Assembly (NCBI GenBank): GCA_015178975.1
Contig: WHVD01000126.1
Coordinates: forward strand, 124,001 to 188,000
Reading direction: 5' to 3'
Length of the DNA stretch: 64,000 nucleotides
Origin: Hysterangium stoloniferum
Lineage: Eukaryota; Basidiomycota; Agaricomycetes; Hysterangiales; Hysterangiaceae
Shown in pieces: positions 45,701 to 57,451 of this stretch. The translations under genes and the position numbers were made by a program. Under the pieces are notes generated by a model. That model was not told the origin of the DNA. It saw only the letters and a program-made list of their open reading frames with translations, and did not search any database. How positions within the stretch are numbered: position 1 is the stretch's first letter; every line of letters starts with the position of its first letter.

Positions 45701-47751
45701 GGAGCCATACACTCAAGAAAGCAGAATGTAACTATTCAGCCACAGAGCGAGAAGCATTAGCCGCTAAAGAAGGATTAGTCCATTTCCAGCCCTTTATCAA
45801 AGGAAAACATATCCTTCTGATCACTGACCATGTGGCGTTACAATGGGCCAGATCTTACGAGAATACTAATCTTCGACTGGCCACATGGGGGGCGGTATAC
45901 ACTGCATACCCCAGTCTGGAAATCCTACATAGAGCAGGACAAATACATAGCAATGTTGACCCACTGTCCAGACTTCCTCGAGTACCTGACTATGCTAGCC
46001 CCGCGAGAGATGACCTCTCACCAATCGTAGTGGATTCTCACAACCGGAATGACGACGAGACGTTATGGGAGAACACACCAGTGGAAAAGGCTGTCTTTCT
46101 CACTCATCACGAGTTAGTCGAACCAGTCGGAACCATGGAAGAGGTCCCCCAAACAAAATGGGACTTGCACAACCTCCCCAGAAACGATGAAACCGATGAA
46201 GTGAACTTTACTCTCTCGAATCCACAATTGCTTATAGAGATTGACGAAAATTACGCTAAGGAACTTCGCGATAGATACCAGAAAGATCCTGCCTTCAGAA
46301 ATCATTATGCCACCGATCCCATTTCTCCAAACATGGTAACTACTCCTTCGCATTATTTCATTGGCAAGAATAAGCTATTGTTCTTTCAAGATTTGGACTG
46401 GAAAAGTCGAATCTGTGTTCCTAGCAGCATGACGACAACCATACTCAAGCTGATACATGATAACCCCTTCGAAGGAGCTCATGCAGGCGGCCACAGACTC
46501 TTTAAGCTGATGAAAGACTGTTTCTTCTGGCCGAGGATGTTGCATTACTGTGTGGCATATGCTCGCAGCTGCGACATATGCCAGAAAACTAAAGTCGATC
46601 ATTCCACTTGACAAGGAGCTCTTTGACCCGTGGATGTACCCTTAAGGCCATTTGAGGTTGTCTCAATGGACCTGATTACCAGATTGCCTCCTTCTGCAGA
46701 GGGTGCTTACTCAGCCATCTTTGTCACCGTGGATAAACTCATGCGTTTCTTAATTTGTGAACCCACCACTTCAGATCTATCCGCAGAAGGATTCGCGTGA
46801 ATCTTCATGAATAAAGTGGCCGCTCCTTTCAGCCTACCTTCAAGGATAATCTGTGATCGAGACAAGAGGTGGACCTGTAGGTTCTGGAGAGAGGTCTGCA
46901 AGGTATACGGAAGTGCCCTTGCAGTATCCTCATCCCACCATCCTCAGACTGATGGTCAAACGGAGAACGCCAATGCTATCGTGGAGCAAATGCTCAGAGC
47001 GTACTGCGCCTCTTTGAAGGAGGAATGGTCTAAATGGACTCAAGTAGTGGCTCATACCTACAATTCGACGGTTCAAAGCTCAACGAGCTATGCGCTGGCC
47101 TTTTTGCTGATGGGCTACTTACCAAGAGGAATGTCTCGCTGTCTAGGAGGGGATGACCCTGTGGTTCCCAGAGAATTATCGGATAGCCCCATAGCTGACC
47201 AATGGATCTTAGAATTGGAAAACCACCGACAAGTGGCGCGGGATTCGATTGCGTGAGCACAAGAAACCCAAGCTCGCAGCTACAATAAGAGATGGAGATT
47301 GGTAGAAGATATCTCAGAGGGAGATTATGTTTTGATTAATCCCCATTCTCTCGAGCTCGTCGAAGCCAAGGGACCTGGAAGGAAACTTATACAAAGACAG
47401 ATAGGGCCATTTGAAGTCTTGGAGAAGATCAATCCTCAAGTCTTCCGACTCCGCATTCCCTCGGAATATCAATTACACCCAGTGATTAATCGAGACCATC
47501 TTAAAAAGTACCATCTCTCCCCTAAGGAATTCGGATCCAGGGAGCTACTCGAGAATCCTCGAGAACTCAATCGTAACGATGAGGAGTATGAAGTAGAAGC
47601 TATAGTAGGGCACAAAAAGCATCAAAATCGACTCCTTTTCCAGGTTCGATGGAAAGGATATGGACCGGAGGAGGACACCTGGTTAAACAGCACTGACCTT
47701 CATAACGCTCCCGCTCTTCTTAGAGCTTACAAGACTATTTATCGAATCTAA
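42737..47751 (+). pseudogene. pol: pol of element B: protease, RT, RNase H, integrase, chromodomain
   Basis: An acidic linker leads to a protease with RLDTGADLSLI near 43505 and ILLGEDF near 43730. RT spans about 44560-45170 with LVYIDDIVIFS near 45020; RNase H follows near 45450-45960 (LYTDASDFALG, LITDHVALQWARSY). Integrase has HAGGH and CDICQKTK in the finger, then MDLITRLPPS, CDRDKRWTC and GQTENANAIVEQ. A C-terminal chromodomain lies near 47590-47740 (LLFQVRWKGYGPEEDTW). TGA codons at 43709, 44905, 46609 and 47254 (and near 46624 and 46798) stand at probable Arg positions; TAG at 44188. A frame change lies near 43830. Catalytic residues seem present otherwise. Confidence 0.92.
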
Positions 47752-48074
47752 TGATCATTTCACATTCTTACAACGACAACACTGTTTATCTACTTCTAGC
47801 TCTACCCCCCACTTTGATCCCCCTCGGCCTTTCACCTCAATAACCGAGCGGAGCTTGAAATTAATATAAAATATGTAAATTTGCTAAAGAAAATTTTATT
47901 CCCCCTATCTCTTCCCTCCACGTCAACCTCTCAAATCAGTACACTATGTTGCAGGAGCAACAACCCAAACCCAAGTTCCCTAACTTCAAAAGAATACTGT
48001 GACCTCAACCTATTAATACCTCTACCACGCCGTCTCGTACTGAACAAGTTGAGCACTCCACGAGTAATTCTGGA
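47752..48074 (+). other. spacer after chromodomain in element B
   Basis: No strong coding signal. Frames beginning near 47881 are Ser/Pro/Leu-rich and overlap the accessory region in another frame. It could contain a promoter or splice site for the accessory gene, but none is clear. Confidence 0.35.
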
Positions 48075-50413
48075 ATGCCTTTGCCAATACCCTCCGCTGC
48101 GCAGGGCGACATCACGGGAACGTCCACCAACTCGGGGAACGGAACCACCTTTACTCCATATGCTCCTCTCCCCAGACCCCGATTTCCCAATTTTAAAAGA
48201 ATACCTCGACCTCAAACTACATTTTCTTCTTCCCCACCACCTCAAACAGAAACTGTTGACCACATGGAGGAGACCTCATCATCCACGAACCCTACGCAGA
48301 TGGACTCCATCTCAAAAGCTACACCATGGTCCTCTAATACTTGGGGGGCTCCCTCAGGAACATGGAGTGAAACCCCACCACCTTCTCGTAGTATTTTCCC
48401 TTCTACCGAAGAGAAGATCAAAAGGAAACAGCAGTCTGAGGCTTTCTCTGCACAGGTCCAGGAGGAATTGAAAATGCTTAAATGGAAGAGGAGAGAGGAG
48501 TACTTGGAAGGACAGCGGAGGATGGCGGCTAGGGATAATGTCCCTTCAAGGTGGACATGGCAGGAATGGAGGAGAATGGAAGGGCACAACAATCCTTCGA
48601 CCATCGCTCCCCCTTCGGGTCATAAATGGACAGATTTCGCTGAAACAGATTGCAGCAATGGGGGCATGCCATGTGTTCGGAGTGTGGGACAAAAAAGTAG
48701 GAAAGGAAAAGATGGGGTCACCTTCTACGATTGGGACAAAATACGAAGGATCAAATTACAAAGCATTGCATTGCAACGTGGGGACGGAGTTGCACTACCT
48801 CCCAGACCCCCTTCACAATGTGGACCTCAGGAATGGACCTACTGGATTGGGCCCAGTGATCTTTCATCTGACTTGGAGGACAACCAATCGCACTACCCCA
48901 CCTACGACAGTAAGTACCTCGGTGCTGACTGCCATGAAGGTTTCCTACTCCCTGACAACATTCACTTCTTCACGAGTAATCCTAACCAACAATGAAAGCT
49001 ACCGACTTCCGTCAGAGTTTGGAGGGGGTATCGTCCAGCCGACTCTGCGATGCCATCCAGTTCCACTCACCTCCCCCCACCTCCGCCAGTCTCTTCTGTA
49101 CCCCCATTACAGCGCTTTACACCATTTTCAGAGTTACTGGGAGGTCTTGTACCATCCGCTGAGCTGCCTTCTCTTCCCCCTATACCATTACCCCTCCCCT
49201 TCACGGGACATTCCCTTATATCACCGTCCTCATCCGCACCCAAGCCTTCTCCAGCACCGCGGCCAATCTCACCCCTCTGCACGTCACCTGACCCTCTTGT
49301 CGCCTCCCACTCTACTCCGATGCCATTGCTCTCTGCTGTGTCGGACACTCCCCTTATTTCCTCGACAACACGGAGTCCACTGCCCACCTCTCCCTACTCC
49401 CCTTGCATTTCTCTGGGAAGCCCCATTCAACATCCTAACGTTACATTAATGGATGTTGATCACTCTATCTCGGAAGTTCTCGCAATGCCTATGAGGCACC
49501 TCTCTCTGCCACAGACGTCTCCAAGGAACCCCCCCCGGCAATGGAAGTCTTCGAGGAGCCTCCCCCCTTAAGCGAAAAAGCAAAAGGGAAGTGAAGAACC
49601 AATATTCAGGCCGACGAGCCCCTTGTCATTGACCCTCCCCCAGCCCACCCCATTCGCAGTCCCCCGCTGCAGCCGCCCTCTCCCTTCCACTCTCAGGATA
49701 CGGCTGGCCCCTCTCGTCCCTTTCAGTCAAGTTGGATGCGTGTGTCCATTAATTACCCCTCTGACATCTTCACTGTGGGATGCACATTAATGCGACTGGG
49801 ACCAACCCTGCAGCCCCCTTCTTAAAGGGCATATTCAGGGGTATAGCAGGTCTCTCACGTTGTCAGACTGCATGAGTGTGTTTTACTTATGCGTCAATGA
49901 CCCTAAGGAACAGCTGCATTTAGCAGAGGATATCGAACGGGTGGAACTCTCCATGTTTCAGTCCTTACTTGTCAACTCCTCTTGTGTTCTTCCTGAACAC
50001 ACACCAATCCACTTAGCAGTGGACCTCGTCGACTTGTTGGAGCAACTGTTGCCGGATTTGGACACCTCGAGAGGAATCCCCCCTGGGGGAGACATGAGCT
50101 CCACACTGCTTATCACTCCTACCCCGCCATCACTACACCCTCGACCCCCTCTCATTGCCCGCATTACTGACACTTCCGCTGATCATGTTCGCGCCATAAT
50201 TCGAACACACCAGAAGGCCTATGGTCGTTGGGTCTCGTCGATCCAAAAACTGGATGGGTTGACATCCGCCAATGATGCTTCGAAGTGGGAGGACATCGCT
50301 CTTTCCTTTCATGCCAAGCGTCTCACCTGGGGCAATGCTATCCTACACCTTGGGGGTTCATCGCAGGATGCATGGGGAGGAGTTCCAAGCATCCTTCGAC
50401 ATCTTCTTTGACA
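48075..50413 (+). pseudogene. accessory coding region of element B (Pro/Ser-rich, unknown function)
   Basis: Not recognised. One frame runs from MPLPIPSAAQGD at 48075 and is open apart from TGA at 48993. It then needs a frame change near 49490-49560 (EAPLSATDVSKEPPP in the new frame) and another near 49800, and ends at 50411 (183 codons from 49860). Features: Pro/Ser-rich N-terminus, a basic helical stretch (EEKIKRKQQSEAFSAQVQEE) near 48410, a Trp-rich segment near 48550 (SRWTWQEWRRMEGH), a long PPPP/SPP low-complexity middle, and a more globular C-terminus (LHLAEDIERVELSMFQSLLV). No signal peptide or membrane segment is evident, so an envelope role is not supported. It lies between the chromodomain and the 3' LTR, on the sense strand, unlike the opposite-strand genes of elements A and D. 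Confidence 0.6.
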
Positions 50414-50430
50414 TTGCTCTTCGACCTCAC

Positions 50431-51708
50431 TGTGAGAGGTATGGTGAAATACACTCAGGAAATATAGTCGGATGAGCTCTTACTATATTCCCTTTATTAT
50501 TTCTGTTTTCTCTCTTTTATTATATATCTATAATTAGTTCGACGACCTATGTATGCGGTACATCGACTCTTATGGGCGCACACATGCCAGACTTATGTAT
50601 TCTAGCGCCCGTAGTTTAGAACTCAGACACTTTAACACTGCAACCACAACTTACCCAGACACCTGTTAGTGTCCTGTAAGTTGTGATTGGTGTATCATCT
50701 TGACTGTCACAGACGGGCTTTAGCTATCTACTCAATCTGAGTTTCGAACTGTACCAGTCGAAACTCAATCCTTATCTCAACCCGCGTGGACTACATCCAC
50801 ACTACTCTATTATTCGACTCTCTAGTTACTCTACTTTGCACTTGAGCAGTCGTTCAGAATCACACTTAACAGTCGATTCTACTTATTCGTTCTAGCTCTC
50901 TACCTACTTTAGATAGCTACTTCTCTCTACCGTATTGAACTAAGCAGTCAATACACGTTCAGTCTTGTGAAGGGTATGCATATATGCATAATTGGACAGT
51001 GGATTATTATGCACATTATAGTACTATATTATCTAGTTTCTATTTCTTTTCTTTAATTCCCTATATCCTTCAAGCATACCCGTATTTCTTAGTTCGAAGT
51101 CTTGTGTATACCTATGGGTGCTCTCGGCACCAAACAATAGACACTTTTTACCCAGCAGACACCACCTCGTAAACGACCCAGATGTCGAATAGCGAGAGGT
51201 GTCAAGGGTAACGTCTCAACTACCTATAAAGGTAGTGTTCTCTCGCATACTAACAGACTTTGGACTCGAACTGCAAAGGTCGAGTTCCACTCTAAGGTCT
51301 TTGCGCTCATCGACATTATAGTCGACTCACGCTACTATCTCTCCACTTTAGATATTCAGCCTCTCGTTGATTATCTATCTTACGTCTAGCTACAAGTTGT
51401 ACTGTGAAGGTCAACTCTTTCATTCTTTCATTCTAGCCGTCAAGAGCAACTGTACAGTTGCTCTTGTGACGCGTTGGGTGTCCCCTTGCTAGTACTGCCA
51501 GTCTAGTAATCTACGGTATTGTACTGAACGGTCAATACCTGCTAATAGTAGTTGAATAAACACTATACTTCATATATTGAACGGTCAGAATCTATTGACT
51601 CTTCACAAGTCTGTATTAGACTTAGACAGTCAATACATCCTGGTATCATACCTAAATGGTCGATATTCTTCATATATAGAACGGTTAGAACTTCCACCAC
51701 TCTTCACA
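50431..51708 (+). repeat. 3' LTR of element B, interrupted
   Basis: TGTGAGAGG ... CTCTTCACA; 631 bp after removing the nested LTR and one duplication. Retains the 35-bp segment missing from the 5' LTR. No clear polypurine tract precedes it. Confidence 0.93.
50966..51607 (+). repeat. solo LTR nested in the 3' LTR of element B
   Basis: 642 bp, TGTGAAGGGTATGC ... TTGACTCTTCACA, duplications AGTCT at 50961-50965 and 51608-51612. The uninterrupted site is visible in the related LTR near 23998. It shares terminal sequence with the B family but differs inside. Confidence 0.93.
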
Positions 51709-51713
51709 GTAAG

Positions 51714-52040
51714 AGGCTATTACCAGTCACAAGAACTCATGGAAGTATTTGTCGAAGAAGTTACGACAAGATAGATTACTAATATCACTAATATACAGAT
51801 ATTTCGACTGACTTCCCTCGCTCCTTTCATAGCCCTTTTATGCTTTTCATTGTATCGTTATGACTATGTTATAAACTAATTTTGAAATCATACATGATGT
51901 TGAAATGAGACATGTCAAAAGAGATTCGATGGTGTCGAATAATGTTCGGTTTTGTTGAGTTGAATTCGATAAGTCAAAGAGTTGTTGAAAGTTACCTTTG
52001 AATGTTTGTGACAATATTGTAACATGTGACGGTTGTGACA
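51714..52040 (-). repeat. 5' LTR of element C, right piece
   Basis: Continues the LTR interrupted at 39193 and ends GGTTGTGACA, followed by GTGTC. Contains the self-primer complement at 51799-51809. Confidence 0.88.
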
Positions 52041-52478
52041 GTGTCCTGGAGAAATATCATGACTTCATGGATGTTTTTAGTAAGTGAAAAGCTGACCAGC
52101 TTCCACCCCACAGACAGTATGACTTGAAATCAATCTTGAAGATGGGGCCCAGCCACCCTTTGGACATATCTACCTGCTATCCTCCATGGAACTTTCTGCT
52201 ATCTGGGATTTCCTGGATGTGCATTTGTCCATAGGTTTTATCCAGCCCTCAAATTCTCCTTTTGGAGCACCCATTCTTTTTGTTCAAAAAAAGGATGGAT
52301 CCCTTAGACTATGCATTGACTTCTGTGGACTCAATGCTGTCACATGGAAAGATAAGTACCCACTCACACTTATTTCCAATCTACTTGATGCTCCACAGAA
52401 TGCCTGGATCTATACCAAGATAGACCTCAAACATGCCTACCACTTGGTCTGGATCGCTGAGGGAGACAAGTGGAAAAC

Positions 52479-54133
52479 TGTTATGTATTTTTAGGTTTTT
52501 CCAATTTTTATCCAATCTGCCCTAAACAAATTGATAAAACCATGTTTAAATGTACTTATATTGCGACAAAATTATTGTACAATAGTCTCTTGAAATTAAG
52601 CTGATTTTTACAATTTATTTCATATTTTTATCATTTATTTTGGGAGAGTTATCGAATTTCTACTGTTTATTCTTTTTTATCTAAATCGGCCATCTGGCGC
52701 TTATTGTGCAACGCGCGGGAATATTTGTCACAACAGGTGACATTTGTCACAACAAGTGACATTTGTCACAATAGGTGACATTCATCACAATAGGTGACAT
52801 TCGTCACAACAAGTGACCGGAGTCACAACAAGTGACCGGAGTCACAACAAGTGACCGGAGTCACAACAAGTGACCGGAGTCACAACGAGTGACCGGAGTC
52901 ACAACAAGTGACCGGAGTCACAACAAGTGACTGTCATCACAAAATGCGACGACTTGTCACCCAGCTGTCACACACGGCTGAATAATAAAAATGTCACACA
53001 TATGGAAACATTGTGACATGCGCGGGAAAAAATTAAGTAATCAGCACGCGCGCATGAAATCAGCAACTTCGCGATGCGCGAGAACATTACATCAGCATAT
53101 ATGCTACAATGGAAAGTAGTAGAAACTCCTGGAATATTCCAGCAGATTCCAGGTAAAATAGCTAAAAATAGGTAAAACAAGTAGCTAGAATATTCTCCCA
53201 TGTCTCAGATTTTACTGTATATAAGGAGCTCTGCTCCACCACTGAAATATAACTCATTTTAACCCATTTACTACACCACATCAGTGTGCAACTGCATCAG
53301 CAGTTATATTCCACCCCTAGTTGGGCTGTTGGATAAATATATACAAACACTTAGTCACCTCTAGTTGAGCTGCTGACTTAAGCTATCTCAGGATCCATTG
53401 TCACCTCTAGTTGAGCTTCTGACATAATAATCCTACCCCCTTGTCACCTCTAGTTGAGCTTCTGACAAACAATCTTGTTCCCTTTTGCCACCTCTTAGTT
53501 GAGTAGCTGGCTATCCTTTATTACTAATCCACCTCTAGTTGAGTTGTTGGTTATCAGTTAAAGTAATAAATATTTTAGGTTATATTGAGATTAGAAATAC
53601 ATATATTCTAATTTCTACCCGGTTTTTGGCATAAATAAATACTGAGAATATTCTTGCAGAATCCTTAAGACTACATTAAGATCCTGATAAGTTAGTATTA
53701 CAGTAGACCCTGTAGGTTAGTGTAAATAAAACATATATTAGCCAAATAGTGTTTTATTCTATATCTAATCTTTTGACCTGTTTATAAATATTTTTACTGT
53801 TTGATAAATAGTATACGATATATATAAACTAGCTAGAATTGAAGTTGAATCTAGTTTCGGAATCAGTAAATTGTTATTCATATTTTAGTAGTGTTTTTAC
53901 AGAAAAAGAACAAGCTTGCACAAGCAGCTCTCAAAACCTTCTTTGCGAAGTAGGGTGCATATATTCAAGTAAACTCTTGACTTCAGGGGTTCTAAGTCTA
54001 TTCAGGCTGCCACTGATTAATATCAAATACTTAAATTATTTTACCTTGCAGTGAATTGAGTATTTGTACATTTTGATAGAGCATTGGACTCCTTTTTTGG
54101 AAAATAGTATTAAAATAAGGCTAATACATCACA
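52479..54133. repeat. long solo LTR (family G) in element D RT
   Basis: 1655 bp, TGTTATGTATT ... AATACATCACA, duplications AAAAC at 52474-52478 and 54134-54138; removing it restores the RT frame (DKWKT/TFQT). At 52735-52960 it holds 19-bp repeats (gtgaccggagtcacaacaa type), each a small palindrome. At 53320-53560 it holds repeats of cacctctagttgagct. A partial reverse copy is at 61289-62245. Strand is unknown because no internal part is seen. Confidence 0.9.
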
Positions 54134-55075
54134 AAAACCACTTTCCAGACCTGTTATGGAGCTTTTGAATGGTTGGTAATGCCCTTTGGGCTAACCAACA
54201 CTCTGTCTGTTTTTCAATGTTTTATTAATGACATTTTCTTTGATATGCTTGATGCATACATCATTGTTTATCTGGATGACATTCTTATCTACTCCAAGGA
54301 TCCTGTGGTACATAATGAACAGGTCTGCATGGTACTCTGGAGACTTTGACAACATGGTTTATTTGCAAACAGTAAAAAATGTACTTTTGACATTGACTCT
54401 GGATGGACAAGACCAAAGTACAAGTCATCAAGGATTGGCCAGAATCCTGAAAAGTTAAAGATATGCAATCCTTTCTCAGATTTGCCAATTTTTACTGATG
54501 GTTTATCCGTGAATATTCTGAGATCACAGTCCACCTTACTCGGCTTACTTATAAGGACACTCCATGGAATTTCAATGATAAGTGTTGTGCTTCTTTTAAT
54601 CTTTTAAAAGATTCTTTTTCTTCAGCCCCTATTCTTTTGCACTGGAAACTGGGGCTCCCACTCATTGTTGACATGGATGCCTTGGACTGTGTTAGGAGCC
54701 ATTTTGTCTATCCAGGACTCTGATGGAGAAATCCACCCAGTTGCTTTTCTCTCCCAGAATTTTACTGGACCAGAGCTCAATTATGACATCCATGACAAAG
54801 AACTCCTCACCATTTTTGAAGCCTTCAAAGCATGGAGACACTATTTGGAGGGTGTGGGGATTCCAGTCAGCATTGTAATAGATCACAAAAACCTGAAATA
54901 TTTTTTGACCATGAAACTTTTGACCCACCAGCAAGCCTGGCAGTCTGAATATCTATCAACCTTTAATATGATCATCCATTTTCGACCTAGCTGCCTTGGC
55001 AGAAAACCCAATGCTTTGACTAGACGATGGGACCTCTATCCCAAAGAGGGGAGTAATGACTATGCCATGGTAAAC

Positions 55076-55619
55076 TGTTAAGTGCCGTGTTGGGAACTTA
55101 TTCCGGAACTATCGGGAAGTCACTGGGAAGTCGGGAACTGTCAGATAGGGTCAGGACGTCGGCTTCAGCTTATGTGCTGCGCCTCTACGCAAACGCTCAA
55201 AGTCCTTAATTTCAGAAGTAAGGCTTATGATGGAAGATACGGATATTCAGAGTTCTGAAGAGTTCCAAATATCGAGCGTACAGAAAGACAGGAGGAGGAA
55301 TAAGAAACTAAGTCAATATCAGATCTAAGGTAAAGTACAAATTCACGGAAACTAATATAAGTCTACTCGTTATTGTACTACAAACTAAGACCATAATAAG
55401 ACGGAAACGGAAGTGTTCTTAAAACGGAAATACAATAAGACATATTAGGGAGACAATATTCCGAAACGGGAATACAACAAACAAACGAGTGAATACTTGT
55501 CAACAGACAAATTACCAAATGTGGAACAAGGGAAGAATGCAGATGATACGGTAACTATGATGTTCCGTAGTCAGAGATTGGAAGTCGGATATTGAAACAT
55601 CCGGGAACGGGTCGTAACA
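55076..55619 (-). repeat. solo LTR, A family, in element D
   Basis: 544 bp, reverse complement of the element A LTR (TGTTAAGTGCCGTG ... GGTCGTAACA), duplications TAAAC at 55071-55075 and 55620-55624. CpG-rich within a CpG-poor host element, so a later arrival. Confidence 0.95.
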
Positions 55620-56216
55620 TAAACCCGCACAACTTGAAACCCATATTCACAAATTTGCAACTTACCACATCAGTCTGTGCTACTTACCTTATTCATCCAG
55701 TCATGAGTCGAATTATCATTATGGATATTGAGAAATTACATCAAGATATTCTATCAGCAATCCAGTAACCAAGGCACATCTTGACAACCCCAAGGACCCC
55801 GGTCAACCCCGGTGGTCTCTAGACCAGCATGGTTTTATTAGACTTGACAATGGTATCTATGTATTGGACTCCAACAGCCTCTGCCTCAGGATCCTCCAGT
55901 ATACACATGATCACCCACTCTCAAGACATATTGGGCTCAACAAGACTCTGTCAATATTGTGTAGAGAATATACTTGGCCTGGACTCTGAGATTTTGGTAA
56001 GAACTATTGTAAATCTTGCATTACTTGTTTACACTCCAAATCACAGTGTCACAAACCATACAGCCTTCTGAAACAACTCCCAGTACTGGAGTACTTGTGG
56101 AATTCCATCTCTATGGATTTCATTGAACACCTACTAGACTCCAAAGGCTATTCCACCATTCTAGTCATTGTTGACAGATTCTCCAAGCAAGCTAGTTTCA
56201 TACCCACATATGATAC

Positions 56217-57451
56217 TGTGAGGTATCAGCATTATCTCATAAGGTTCTCTTAATTTTCTTTGAATTATTTAATATTTTCTTGAATTTATTGTATTTTTTA
56301 TGCATACTATGAAAATTAAGGCCTTATTCCTTTTAAGCTTGCATAATAATAGCATACATATTATGCTATTATTACTTATTTAATTTATTATAATTTTTAA
56401 TTAATTATTTTGCATTTATCTACTTAGTTATTGCTTTGTGGCACTTGCTGCACCCTTGTTTGTGCTTTTTTAGTGTCATGTGACTTATTAGATAATTAGA
56501 TAAGCCTCCGACCTCGGGATATCATACAATCACGGATGTGACTGTAACAACATACTCGAGTCATCATTTTGCTTCCACCAACTCAGTACTTGCTTCCATC
56601 CCAGGTCCACGGCCTTGAACCTTCATTAGATTGAAGCCCTTGTCTCAGACTGGGGAGTCATAGGATCAAAAAGGGGTAATAATAGTTAGACATGATATCA
56701 TAAAATAATTAAATAGTTAAATAATTAGTTATCAAAATGTATATAAGGAGGGCCAGAAATCCACAATAAATCAACTTATCTCACACATATTTTACAGAAC
56801 AGCTCAGAAGCTTATCTCATCATCCTAAGGACAATAATAGCCTTAGTCTGATATACTAACTGCAAGCACCTACACTTGCAGAATCTAGAACTCTTTGTCA
56901 GCACTCTTGAACTTAGCTAATCATCTAAGTTCCTCCAGCCTCACAGCTACCCCTTAGGCTTATTAATTACATAATAAACCTAATAAGTATTCTTACTGAA
57001 ATCCCTGCCAACACTTAGATTATTCAAGGCCCATATATACCTAAGTTAGTGAATTAATCAAGTACAAGCACACAAGAAATCCAACACAAATTATTTTTTC
57101 TATTAATAAAATATTTAACTCCTTGTTAAATATCTATTAATGGTTACAAATAAGCATACAAGAAACCAAAGCTCTTATATCAAGTCTCTGCCAAGTTACT
57201 GTGCATATATTCAGCTTCCAGCCCCTATTCTCAAGGAATAGTTCTTTTATTTGCTAAAAGAGTCATATATTGTTCTACTGAACCTTTCAATAATCAAAAT
57301 AAGCATTGATTTTAGTTGTTTAAGCTTAATAGTGCAACTAATTAATCTATCAGTATTTAAATTACTGGACCTTTGCTTATTTTATTGTTGAAGCTCTGTG
57401 ACACTATAGCATATATTGAGCTATCTGAGAGAAACACCTAAATACATTACA
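56217..57451. repeat. solo LTR (family H) in element D integrase
   Basis: 1235 bp, TGTGAGGTATCAGC ... AATACATTACA, duplications GATAC at 56212-56216 and 57452-57456. Removing it restores the integrase frame around YDT and IMSMQLVELF. AT-rich; no gene inside. Confidence 0.9.

Larger units (their letters stand above)
39195..51708 (+). mobile_element. element B: 12.5-kb Ty3/gypsy chromovirus with extra 3' coding region
   Basis: Target duplications GTAAG at 39190-39194 and 51709-51713, inserted in the element C LTR. Contains LTRs, a TGG-type primer site, one long gag-pol frame (broken by TGA codons), an accessory coding region at 48075-50413, and two later insertions (42242-42731 and 50966-51607). 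Without those it is about 11.4 kb, large for a fungal gypsy element. Confidence 0.95.
33354..52040 (-). mobile_element. element C: Ty3/gypsy chromovirus, split by element B
   Basis: Target duplications GTGTC at 33349-33353 and 52041-52045. Read on the minus strand: 5' LTR (52040-51714 plus 39193-39091, split by element B), self-primer site, gag, pol, remnant opposite-strand gene, truncated 3' LTR. About 6.2 kb without element B. It sits inside the pol linker of element D. Confidence 0.92.

Noticed and set aside
48075-50413. Envelope gene in element B
   Set aside because: Position fits, but no signal peptide, membrane anchor or Cys-rich ectodomain is visible.
52479-54133. DNA transposon with 8-bp duplication CTGTTATG
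   Set aside because: A 5-bp duplication AAAAC with TG...CA ends restores the RT frame exactly, so a solo LTR fits better.
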